Assembly: GCA_914767715.1 (NCBI GenBank)
Contig: OU612065.1
Coordinates: 26,412,001-26,476,000 of the forward strand
Source: Membranipora membranacea
Taxonomy: Eukaryota > Bryozoa > Gymnolaemata > Cheilostomatida > Membraniporidae
Direction: 5' to 3'
DNA: 64,000 nt
The translations under genes and the position numbers were made by a program. The notes under the pieces were generated by a model. The model was not told where the DNA came from. It did not search any database and saw only the letters and a program-made list of their open reading frames with translations. Shown here piece after piece: positions 1 through 9,299 of the stretch (the stretch's first letter is position 1; every line of letters starts with the position of its first letter).

Positions 1-784
1 CCAAGGTCTCAAACAACTTCTCATTGATGGCCATTGATTAATAGCAGATTGCACCTTCTGCATGGGGAAAAAGACAAAATATAATTCGGGTGATTATTCA
101 GCCAGAATTCTTGTGAAACATTTCTTCCATCAGGCACTCAAACTCAGCTAAAAGAGAATACCACATAGCAGTTTCCTGCTCCTGCTATTATTTAGCCTGT
201 GCTCTATAATTATTACAGCAAAGTCTTGGAACCTCCCCTAAACTGAAGTGTTACCCAGCTTAGAGTCAGCAACTACTTTGAGTTTTGCATCGCGTAATGC
301 ACAAAGCTGATGCTGCCCACCACATTATTTGCTACCCATTAATGCATTGCTGCGAAACCTTGGTTGCCCTTTAAGATGTGGTGTGCAATCAAATAATCAA
401 TATCATCCTCCAATGCGATTAAGCACACAATTATTTCAAACAGTATATAAACCGTAATAATTATGAACTTACGTCTGATAGTTGTGTTAAGTTCACAGGG
501 AAGAAAAACAGTACTGATGGATAACAAAGCCATGTAGAGATATAAGACTGAGTAATAAGTTGTAAAATCTCCATCATCAAATAGTAAAAATTAACGCAAC
601 TCGCCACTTGTAGCAAAAAATGCGCAGTGAGCTCTAGTGGCTTGAAAATAACAGGAGGAGATGATTTCTGAGAAGATAACTCCGGATATAATGATGATGG
701 ATGGAATGATGGAATACCACTACTAGCTATCCGGCAGAGTTAAAGCACAACCAAATATTATTATAATTCTGCTCTAAATTAGGC
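1..784. other. Intergenic, no gene seen
   Basis: No exon with good splice sites, no long open frame and no obvious repeat structure was found here. The short open frames present are of random length. Confidence 0.5.
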
Positions 785-1006
785 GGAGAAATATTAGTTG
801 CCTTAGGGGCTAGGCCGCAATATCTGTGCCAGGTTGCTCTCTGTTTGCAGGCAGGTCGGAGCACACCTGGGGGGCAACCAAACCCCAGTAGACAATGAAC
901 TGCAGTAGGATTCGAACCCACGATCTTGTAAAGTTGCAAATGCTCAAACTTAGAATTACAATTTCACCAAACGCTGCTTCAGCTTCTACATTTAGAGAAG
1001 CATCGG
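785..1006 (-). mobile_element. tRNA-derived SINE, diverged copy
   Basis: Read on the minus strand, this contains a pol III B-box-like GGTTCGAATCC followed by a body clearly related to the element at 13312-13521. Shared blocks are CGTGGGTTC, ACTGCAGT, TACTGGGG, CCCCAGG, a GACTxxxTACAAACxGAGAG-like stretch and CCTAGAGGCA/CCTAAGGCA. The 5' third, where the A box should be, is poorly conserved. The two copies together define a local SINE family. Borders are approximate. Confidence 0.65.
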
Positions 1007-1139
1007 GCACACCATTAGATGAAAAAAAAGCAGTTCTGCCTCTTTAAACTTAGACTACCAAAACATGGATTGGTCTGGAGATTATCATTCAGTACCATAT
1101 TTGGTGGCCAATTTCGAGGCAAATTAAAAGCATGTGGGA

Positions 1140-1260
1140 TAGCCCTCATAATGAGATATCTTTTTCTTTTTTCATATACTTTATTGGCATAATGTTCATT
1201 CTCAAAGAATGTTTTACAATATTAGTCCTGAAAATAAAAATAAAATAAAAAAATACATTA
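1140..1260 (-). repeat. Possible LINE 3' end remnant
   Basis: On the minus strand an A/T-rich stretch contains AATAAAGTATATGAAAAAAG-like sequence, as is common at the 3' ends of non-LTR retrotransposons. There is no coding remnant next to it, so it may simply be AT-rich DNA. Confidence 0.2.
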
Positions 1261-1720
1261 ACAGAATACATTGACAGAAAAACTCTCATCATGTTATCTG
1301 TGAAAAATAATGTATGGAAGAATGAATTTTGAATAAACTGACGACTGTAGTGGCACGCAAGATTGAAGGTAAGCTGTTATAACAACTTGTCAGGGACATA
1401 ACTGCGGGCATTACTCTCAATATTTACCAAGCCTATTGACTTTCAGGTGTGAGGCTATTTCAAACACAGTATAATCAACTGGAATCATCCAAAAAATGAG
1501 GCTTGAAGTTTCACCTGTCTAGCTCACTGTTTAGTTTTTCATGATTTCATAGGCAAAAAAACACAATCAACAATCAAAAGGAGGAAGATATCAAGAAGTT
1601 GACCTAAAATTAGCGCATAAAATTTGAGATACATATTAAAAGGAAGGGGGTTCAATTTTGTAAACCATTCATGATCCTGGCTCTGATCACCGTTGTATCC
1701 ACTACAAATTTGGTAAGCAG

Positions 1721-1848
1721 GTTATTGCTAGATCAAGCATGATCCAATTTGCCTGCATATAGGTTTTGAGCCGCTGGCGGCTCACCAGTAGAATGGGAAT
1801 GACTGGACTGCGGGCAAATTGGATCAAACTTGATCTAAGTTATTGCTA
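1721..1848. mobile_element. Short inverted-repeat element (family A), copy 1, with 10-bp TSD
   Basis: The body at 1731-1838 starts GATCAAGCATGATCCAATTT and ends as the near inverse, GGGCAAATTGGATCAAACTTGATC, so it can fold into a hairpin. It is flanked by a perfect 10-bp direct repeat GTTATTGCTA (1721-1730 and 1839-1848), the expected target-site duplication. Related copies are at 18034-18183, 29309-29404, 41540-41658 and 59796-59914. There is no coding capacity, so this is a MITE-type non-autonomous DNA element. The superfamily is not determined. Confidence 0.85.
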
Positions 1849-2258
1849 AGGGTCAATTATGCATTTGCTCACTCTAGTCAGACAGTAAATTGGTAGTGTA
1901 TTAGTCATGGGAAAACGAGCCGAGTTTAACACAAAAAAATTAATAAATGTCTTACTGAGAGTTTTCCTTAAAAACTTACGGTCCTTGGTCAAATTCATAT
2001 TCTCTTTCATTTCAATGGTATTTCGGCGTTATTAACAGCTGACATTTTTACAACATTTTCATAACTTGCAGCAAAAATTAAGCTGCAATGAAGTGGTAAA
2101 CATTACTTTTACCATGGCGTCTTGACATTAAAGCATCTCAACTGTTGAAGCATAATCACTGCTATTGAAAAGTTAAGTTATGTATTTAGACAAGTGCCAT
2201 TTACAAATTACAGCATATTACCTCAAATTTGTTATTTGATTTCCCTACCTTGTATTTT

Positions 2259-2366
2259 AGATCACACGTCCAGGGCTATATTTTCGGTTGTCCGTGCTTA
2301 TTGGTTCCAGTGTTAGCCAATCAGCTATTAATAATTGTGCTTGCAGGTATAGCCCAGGGGTGATCT
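2259..2366. repeat. Inverted-repeat (hairpin) element
   Basis: The arms are about 20 bp: the left arm at 2259-2280 reads AGATCACACGTCCAGGGCTA and the right arm at 2348-2366 is its imperfect inverse, TATAGCCCAGGGGTGATCT. The interior also carries ATTGG and CCAAT in inverse orientation. It is probably another short non-autonomous element. It lies about 200 bp upstream of the TATA box of the 2656 gene. Confidence 0.5.
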
Positions 2367-2558
2367 AGTCTGGTGATTAGTGATTGAAAGTCACTTTTTA
2401 TAGTTTTAATGACATGTTTTTTGGGCAATTCTAAAATTTACTGAGTGAGACCAACATATAATTTGAAGTAATTATTGACTGTTCCTCCACCAATAAGAAG
2501 CTCAAAACTGATTTGAAGAGTTAAAAAAATGATGGAAACACACAAATTATCACTGCCA

Positions 2559-2568
2559 TATATAAAAG
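2559..2568 (+). promoter_or_regulatory. TATA box of the 2656 gene
   Basis: TATATAAAAG lies about 90 bp upstream of the predicted start codon at 2656. That spacing fits a TATA promoter with a short leader of 50-70 nt. Confidence 0.55.
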
Positions 2569-2655
2569 CACTATTCCCCAACAATACTATATCAGGATCC
2601 GCATTCACTCCAACCACACCTATTCGAGAACGAAAGTTAAAAAATTGTTTCCGAT

Positions 2656-3487
2656 ATGAAAGTTTATTCTTCAGTTTGGCTGTGCTGTGCTGTCACGTTG
2701 GTCGTCTTCCTTGGTACCAGAGCGAATGAGCAGCAGCCAGATGGTGAGTAGAGCAAATATGATATTCGATCAAAATGATAACTCTAACAATAAGATTTAG
2801 TCATTCTTAAGGGTAGATAGAATGATGAATATGTTATGCTGCTACCTATAAAAAAACAAAATATTTTTAATGTAATGAACTTGTAAGCTTTGGTCAGAAG
2901 ATGTGCTCAGGCTTTGCTTGGGTTGCTGGTAGTGGCGTTCCATTATATTAGCAACGCCTCAACCATCAGAGGCTCGTTGATAACATAACATAACATGGCA
3001 TTACTTTGGATTTTGATCATTTGATTGAGAAACTGCAAAAAGGATTCTGCGAGGCATGACGTTAGGCAGATATACTATCATTGAATGAGATGCGCTCTAC
3101 TGAACTATATGTTTTAGTGACAAAACAGTATCAATTTTAAAAAATTGTATTTTGCAACTGCTGCAGCTTGAGCTTGCTTAATTTTTCATTGATTTTATTT
3201 TAGATGTAATAGTTCGACAACTGTCTTGCCCAAGAGGATATTATCTTGTATGGTGGGCATCGTATGGTGGATCCTATGATGGTTGTTCCTCCCCTTTTCC
3301 ACAACCTAGCGGAGCTCAACCTTACGGCTGCTGTCCTAGGTGTAGCAGACCTGGCTATGTATTCACATTCAACCCAAGACCACGACAGTTGTGCTACAAT
3401 CATGCTGGATCCATTGGTGTCGGTGGAAAATGCTGCAAAAGTATTATCATCATTGGAAGCCATCAACCAAACCTGCACACCCCGTAA
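2656..3487 (+). CDS. Small secreted cysteine-rich protein A (two exons)
   Basis: Exons are 2656-2743 and 3204-3487. The donor GGTGAGT and the acceptor TTTTAG join in phase 1 and give 123 residues ending at TAA. Residues 1-23 form a classic signal peptide (MKVYSSVW, then a hydrophobic core, cleavage near TRA/NEQQ), so the protein should be secreted. The mature part has eight cysteines: a CPRGYY start, GCCPRCSRPGY in the middle and a C-terminal QLCYN...GGKCC. The C-x-Y...GGxCC ending and PxGY motif also occur in the protein encoded at 5656-6445, which has an 88-nt first coding exon and the same phase-1 intron, so the two are paralogues. I do not recognise the family. Function is unknown; a cysteine-stabilised effector, matrix or mucus component is possible. 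Confidence 0.75.
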
Positions 3488-3711
3488 AATTCACGGACTG
3501 ACTGATAGGCACGATATTCTAATTAATGATGAACCATCATTTCTTTCTCCCCAAACTGATATTATCAAGGTCTCTACCTTTCTCATAGTTCTATATAACT
3601 GGGCTATCTAATGATTCTGCTCACATTAATGTATTTTGTTGAACTTTCCATTATTAAAAAAGATATTATTTCAAGTTACTATTCTGAGCAAGGTTCTTTA
3701 ATTTTTACAGA

Positions 3712-3717
3712 AATAAA
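3712..3717 (+). terminator. Poly(A) signal AATAAA
   Basis: A canonical AATAAA lies 225 nt downstream of the stop codon of the 2656-3487 gene. Confidence 0.5.
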
Positions 3718-3763
3718 ATCAAGTTTGCCTACATTCCAGTTGCTTCCCTTCCAGTGGTCACCC

Positions 3764-3813
3764 TAGCCTGTCTTGACAAGCTTTATTCGAACAAAGCTTG
3801 TCAAGACAGGCTA
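3764..3813. mobile_element. Perfect 21-bp-arm palindrome (family B), TA-flanked
   Basis: The arms 3764-3784 and 3793-3813 are perfect inverse complements (TAGCCTGTCTTGACAAGCTT plus T) around an 8-nt loop. The same sequence recurs as a half copy at 34083-34105, as a diverged hairpin at 55276-55344 and in reduced form at 28583-28607. In these copies the outer bases are TA on both sides, as expected for a TA target-site duplication. It is a non-coding hairpin element, probably a degenerate Tc1/mariner-type MITE. Confidence 0.75.
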
Positions 3814-4139
3814 TGGTCGCTGTTCAGTAACATCGCTTTGTGACAACAACCCTGTCTGTTCCATTGCCGAGGGCGATAGCACAGCCGACCAATAAATCGC
3901 CAAATATTGATGTTGGACCTTGAGTTGGTGGATCTAGTTGGACTGTACCTCATAGAATAGCCGTATTGACAGCTCTCTCTTGAATGATATAGTGAACAAT
4001 CAGCATGACTAATATTTATAGATTAAGACTTGAAGAGTTGGGCTGAATCGAGCTACAGATTTTTAAGCCACAAATTCATAGCAATCATATAACAACAACA
4101 AAATTACACCTGGCACTGAGGGGCGCCTTTTGTACTCAA

Positions 4140-4620
4140 TGTTTACAAAGAAACCTCGGTTTTGACCATCAAGTTCTCCGAATTCTGGTGCTGAAAATCA
4201 GAAATTCATAAGTAATTTTTTAAAAACATGCAGTTGATCGATTGTCCGTGCTTCATATGTATGTTTATCGAACGCACGAAAAGTATCCAAAATCCTGCAG
4301 AGGATTTGCTTCCACACAGCTTGAGAGAGGACAACAACCAACTAAATCAGATATATGTGGCAAATATTGTTTATGCTTAAAAGTAGATCCAACATTTTAA
4401 CGGAATGTCTCATCAAGAAAAACTTTTAAGTTTGGTTGGATAGGATGGCACGAAAAGCGGCACTCACCTGTAAAATCTAAGGAAACTTTAAAGAAGTGAA
4501 CTTATACCCTTTTTTTGCCATCTGATTTTACAAGCGAGGATGAGGCCTCTAGGTTTTGCACAGTAGACCCAAGGTTATCCACAATACAAAAAAGTGGATC
4601 AACCCCCAAGAGCGCCTTAG
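4140..4620 (-). pseudogene. Decayed duplicate of the 5' part of the 5656-6445 gene
   Basis: Minus-strand sequence at 4141-4200 resembles the start of the gene at 6445. Both have the intron-like TGATTTTCAG just before the start, but here the ATG position reads ACC and the following frame is broken by stops. Upstream blocks also match in order: AAATCCTxxxGAG...CAAGCTTTGAGAGGACAACA near 4300 against 6560-6600; CACTCACxTGTAAAATCxAAGGAAAC near 4465 against 6920; GCAAATTAAC...GGTGATxAAATAAATT near 4655 against 7425. I read this as an old segmental duplication whose coding exon has died. Confidence 0.6.
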
Positions 4621-4699
4621 GTTTCTAGAGATCTGTTCCTTTGCCTAATGGTATGCAAATTAACTTTTGGTGATGAAATAAATTAGTCTCCGGAGATTT

Positions 4700-5378
4700 T
4701 GCCAGCAACTTGTCAACAAATGATCGCAACATCAACGACATGATTGATTGCAAAATGACACAACCCAGGATACAAATAACATCCATACATAAAAAAAAGC
4801 AACAACACAAACAGTATTTCAATCTAGAGACATATGGCCACGCCAAGGAGCTTGAGTGCAACACTTTGAGTTTGAGGGTGACTGTGCTTGATGTTCCCTG
4901 CGATAATGCTGCGACTGGACAGGTAACTCACAAACTAATCTGAAGTATTTGAGTCAGCATCTGGCTTTATGGTGTGGCTTGCTTGCTGTCAAATTTTCAA
5001 ATCGTTTGTGCATAGTTTGTTTTTTCTTAAACAAAATCATCCTCATAGAAAGATAGATCGATCATATTGGTAGTAGTATCTTTATTTGTAGTTTTTGGTT
5101 TTTTTGTTTTTCTTATCTTTGCTAAACGAAGGTAAATTTTGTCGACTGAAATAATCGAGTGAAAATGGATTTGAAATAAATTGTATAATCAAATCGATCA
5201 CTCTCTCAATTCAATTGCCTGAATGTTATGAATGCTCATTGGGGCTTGGTTGATAACAAAAGTTTTTTTGTGAATTACCCTGGCTGCCGCTTCCAGATAG
5301 GCAATTGTATCATGTGAGAAAGTAGAACTTCACCATTCATCAGCTTAGAAAAATTTATTGTTTTGAGTAAATACATAG
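4700..5378. other. Intergenic, no gene seen
   Basis: AT-rich sequence with no supportable exon. Its first part (to about 4720) still belongs to the segment duplicated at 7400-7560. Confidence 0.4.
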
Positions 5379-5477
5379 CAGATTAAAATTTAATATTAGC
5401 AAAAATAGACACAGATTTAAATTTAATGTTATCAAAAATAGAAACAGATTTGAATTTAATATTATCAAAAATGAAAA
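5379..5477. repeat. Three tandem copies of a 33-bp AT-rich unit
   Basis: Three consecutive units begin CAGATT(T/A)(A/G)AATTTAATxTTA and end CAAAAAT. They lie in or just beyond the 3' untranslated region of the 5656-6445 gene. Confidence 0.75.
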
Positions 5478-5655
5478 TGAAACAAGCAAACACAACAAAA
5501 CAAGGTTTTTAGTACATAACTCTATTATCTCAAAATAGCAGCAGATTAATGAATATTATAATAAAAACACAATTGATCATAATAAAAATTTGAAATTAAT
5601 GCCCAGGAGAGCCGGGTTGGGAGGGGGTCAGGGTGTTACAAACATAGACAACGTC

Positions 5656-6445
5656 TCACATGCCATTGGTGGACAATACAGTAGGTGTTCTTGTTATACA
5701 GCATCTACCCCCATACCAGATGTAATAGATGCATGTCTGTCCCGGAGCTGGATAGCTAGTGTAGGTATACCCTTGTGGACATGTAACAGTTGTGGGATTG
5801 GGGTTTGAGGGAAAGGGGTTAGAAGGATAGCGATTTCTTACTCTTCGGCAACATCTCTGTGTGTTACAACAACCCCGGCGACGCCATCGTCTAGGGCAGT
5901 AGCAGTCAGCCCATGAATTGCGTGAATTGTGAAGTGGTGACCATGGGTTGGTGGATGTTGATGTACTGCTTGTCACAGAATAACCAAACCGACAGCCACC
6001 CCTCGGAGGAAACAGTGAACAACCTGTCAAAAAAATTCATATTAGAAACTAAGATCCTGCATATTAGGTCATCATCATTAATTGATTGATTTAATAGCTA
6101 TCACAAACATTATATGTTGCGAGAAAAGGATGCATATACTTCCTCATGAAAAGAGCTTGCTACGAGTGTATAGAACTTTGGGCTTATTAAAGGATCTCAT
6201 TCAGCATGATACACGTTTGCCTCAAAAAACAGTCTTTGCCCCATGAGCTGCGATACTTGATGTGTTAATGTTACTTGATTGAGCGCCAACTGCACAAAAA
6301 CTACGAACTAGTAACACATTATATGAGCATATTGAATAAAGTGTGTTTTCTACTTACTGTTCACAATAGTACCTCGACCCTGGCCTTCACTTTCACCAAA
6401 GTAAACCAGACACACAGCCAAGGTCAAGAACCCAAAAGCTTTCAT
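5656..6445 (-). CDS. Small secreted cysteine-rich, arginine-rich protein B (two exons)
   Basis: The exons in reading order are 6445-6358 and 6023-5656, giving 151 residues. The first coding exon is 88 nt with a phase-1 intron, exactly as in the 2656 gene. Residues 1-22 (MKAFGFLTLAVCLVYFGESE) form a signal peptide. The mature chain has 12 cysteines, a Ser/Thr/Asn-rich stretch, a strongly basic double-CC segment (RRWRRRGCC...RCCRRVR), a Pro/Asn linker, then CPQGY...GQTCIYY...GGRCC. This last module matches the C-terminal module of protein A. An acceptor-like TGATTTTCAG immediately precedes the ATG, suggesting a 5' UTR intron. Function is unknown; the basic cysteine-rich build is compatible with an antimicrobial or matrix role, which is inference only. 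Confidence 0.75.
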
Positions 6446-7982
6446 GCTGAAAATCAAAACGCCATTATAAGTTATAAGCATCTCACGCAGGGGAATGATG
6501 GTCCACATATAGTTATATGGATGTATACCTAAAGAACAAAAAGTCTCTAGAATTCTGTAGAGCTCATAAGGATTTACATCCTCAAAGCTTGAGAGGACAA
6601 CCACCAACTCAGCTGAAAAGCTGTCTCAACTTGTTGGTAGGCAATAGAAAGGTATCAGAAGTAAATTTTATTATCTTTTAGTATTCATCAAGAACACTAC
6701 CTAGACTGTATCACATAACATCAGTTAATAATGCATATTCAAATATTTTTGAGACAACAGTGCGAGCATCGCTTGAATTTATCTTAATGAGCTGCTTCCC
6801 TACAATGGCATGTTTTAAAATAAAAGTATTCCTAACTTACAAGTTAGTTAGGCAACGCTTCAAATGAATCGTTCTTCTATGTTGTGAAAATACAATATTA
6901 ATCATAAAGGTAGGCACCACTCACATGTAAAATCGAAGGAAACGGAAGTTGTGTTGACGTCAGCAAACTTCAGAGCAGTGGTGTTTTTCCCTTTCTTGTC
7001 GTTCGAATTTATACGCAAGACAGGCCCTAAGGTTTGGCACATCACTCCCTACCTAACAATTCTTGTTTTTTTTTTCAAGTTCTGTCGAGGATGGCACATC
7101 GTGGTACCTCGCCGATATTTGTTTATAGAACATAGTTTTCTCGTCTATGTTAGGTTATGTCATTATTTAATTCTGGCCAACCTCTCAGCCAAGATCAAAA
7201 TTCATGCCAGCACATTTCACAAATTTGCTATTTATGTAATCAGATTTAATGACTCATAACACAACATGTTGACTGCTGTTCCATTTTCAGATGGTTTTGT
7301 TATATAACCATTAAATTCCTGGCCCTCCACTCAGGCCAAGAGAATATCCTTGCCAGTGTTTTCAGAATAAGATTTCTGCTTTTTTTGCTGAAACAGATTT
7401 AATATCGCCGAGCTTAATGATGTGCAAAATTAACAATATTGGTGATCAAATAAATTCTTAAGTGGTGTCAGTAAGATTTCATCAGCCACTTGTCCAAAAT
7501 AATTTAATTTTGGAAAAGCTGCAGATGATATCTAAACACACCAAACTTATTGCGAATGCCGAAACATGTGCCAAAATTTCAACCATATATACAAAGCGAT
7601 AACAATAAACAGCATTGCAAAAAATCAATGACCATGTACACATAATATTTGGAAATGGATGAGATCAATGTGAGTCAGAGAAAACAATAATATGCTTAAA
7701 ATCATATGAATGAAAATGATTTAAGAGATGGGTTGTTGAGTTGTATCCTCATGTCACCACACACTTTGGCTGCTCTAGAAGCTCCTTTGTCATGAGAAGT
7801 GTGACACCATAGGAATTTCTGAATGACTTAGCTCAGGAAAAATATACTCACATATAGGTAAATTTAGAAATACAGCTGGAGGTGATAGTCTACTCTACCT
7901 GTACTTTGGTGACAGTAAAATTTGGCCTTATGTAATCCAGTTGTAATCAAAACTAACAAGTTTTTTTACTAGCTACCAGAAC
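6446..7982. other. Intergenic; upstream region of protein B gene
   Basis: Contains the intact counterpart of the segment duplicated at 4140-4720 (parts of 6446-7560). No exon, RNA gene or clear TATA box could be supported. Confidence 0.4.
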
Positions 7983-8099
7983 CATAAGCGCACTTCTCTC
8001 CGAATAATGTGGGGTCAGTTGCAAACTTGAAATTTTTTGTTCTGAATTTCAAGTCAGCAACTGACCACACCACAGTATCCAAGAAGAAGTCTGCTTATG
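7983..8099. mobile_element. 117-bp fold-back element
   Basis: The left arm starts CATAAGCGCACTTCT and continues GGTCAGTTGC...ACTTGAAATT. The right arm is its imperfect inverse, AATTTCAAGT...GCAACTGACC...AGAAGTCTGCTTATG. The arms meet at the centre, so the whole element can form one long hairpin. It is non-coding and probably MITE-like. No clear target duplication was found. Confidence 0.65.
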
Positions 8100-8276
8100 T
8101 TTCGGATGACAAGCCAGCCACATTAAAAACCCAAAGTTAATAGTGTTTATGAAACCTAACAGAAAATTAATTCCCTAATCGTGTTTTAACTTGGGTCATT
8201 AGATGTGTAACAATGAACTAATTACTGATGCTCAGTTATCCATATCGGGTTCGATTTATGAAGATCACTTATTACG

Positions 8277-8770
8277 AATAGACAGTTTTCCGAGCTCTGA
8301 TTTAGGCCTCGATTCGGAGTTGTCTTTTCTCCAGTTTGGTACTTTTAACCCACGCCGCATAGGAAATACGTGCTGAAAAGAGGGTTATCTTGAAAACCGC
8401 TTTTGTTAGGATAAAAATGATTTTTGATTCAGAATCTGCACCATTGAAAACTGATAGGGACATAGTTTGGGAAATAACTTTGGTATTCAGATAGTCAATT
8501 ATATCAATTTCTGCCAGTTTTGCAGACATATTTCATGGAATCTTTCCTGAATTTTGTCACTAAAATTCAGAATTATCAACATTCAAGCCTCCAACGATTT
8601 TCAATGGTGCAGATTCTGAATCAAAAATCATTTTTATCCTAACATAAGCGGTTTTCAAGATAACCCTCTTTCAGCAGGTTTTTCCTCTGCAACATGGGTT
8701 AAAAGTACCAAACTGGAGAGAGGACAACTCCGAATTGAGGCATAAATAAGAGCTCAGAAAACTGTCTATT
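8277..8770. repeat. Long inverted repeat, about 174-bp arms
   Basis: The left arm 8277-8450 and right arm 8598-8770 are inverse complements over nearly their full length with a few mismatches and small indels. Outer ends are AATAGACAGT and ACTGTCTATT; a shared central block is GATTCAGAATCTGCACCATT and its inverse. The spacer is 147 bp. There is no coding capacity. It is either a fold-back transposable element or an inverted duplication, and a transcript across it would form a long dsRNA stem. Confidence 0.8.
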
Positions 8771-9299
8771 AAGCAACAGTTAGAGGGTGTCAGGCTGACC
8801 TGAGATCAACGTCCTCAATTTGTTTTACTGCCACAACACGGACCGACACAAAAATTCCCTTGTACCCGAGATGATTAACTCAAATTGAAAAGAAATGAGG
8901 CTACAACAGTGAGAGGAAGTTCTAAGTGGCACAGGAAAGAGCACCTAAACATATAAATACTGTGTGCGAAGCATCACAAAAAGGATACAGGAATGGTGAT
9001 AAGGGCTGGCTGGAATCGACCTGTAAGTATTAAGTCAGACAGTCAATGAGATGGAACTGGTTACATTTTCATATTAAATGGGTGATATTTGATAATTTAT
9101 CATATTGCCTAGTATAAGTCTTGCATTTACAAAATTCATTACAGAAGCCCAGAGGATAGAGAGTAAATGCTTCTTCAGAAAAATGACTAATTTATAGGGC
9201 TTACCTTAATCCCTGGTGTCATGCTATATGTATGAAGCAGGTAATTCTATTAACATGACGTGATATTCACCATGATAAATGTGAAGTCCAAACGCTACG
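8771..9299. other. Intergenic, 3' flank of the 9300-25217 gene
   Basis: No exon seen. I found no clear AATAAA on the minus strand here, so the 3' end of the solenoid gene is unplaced. Confidence 0.35.
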
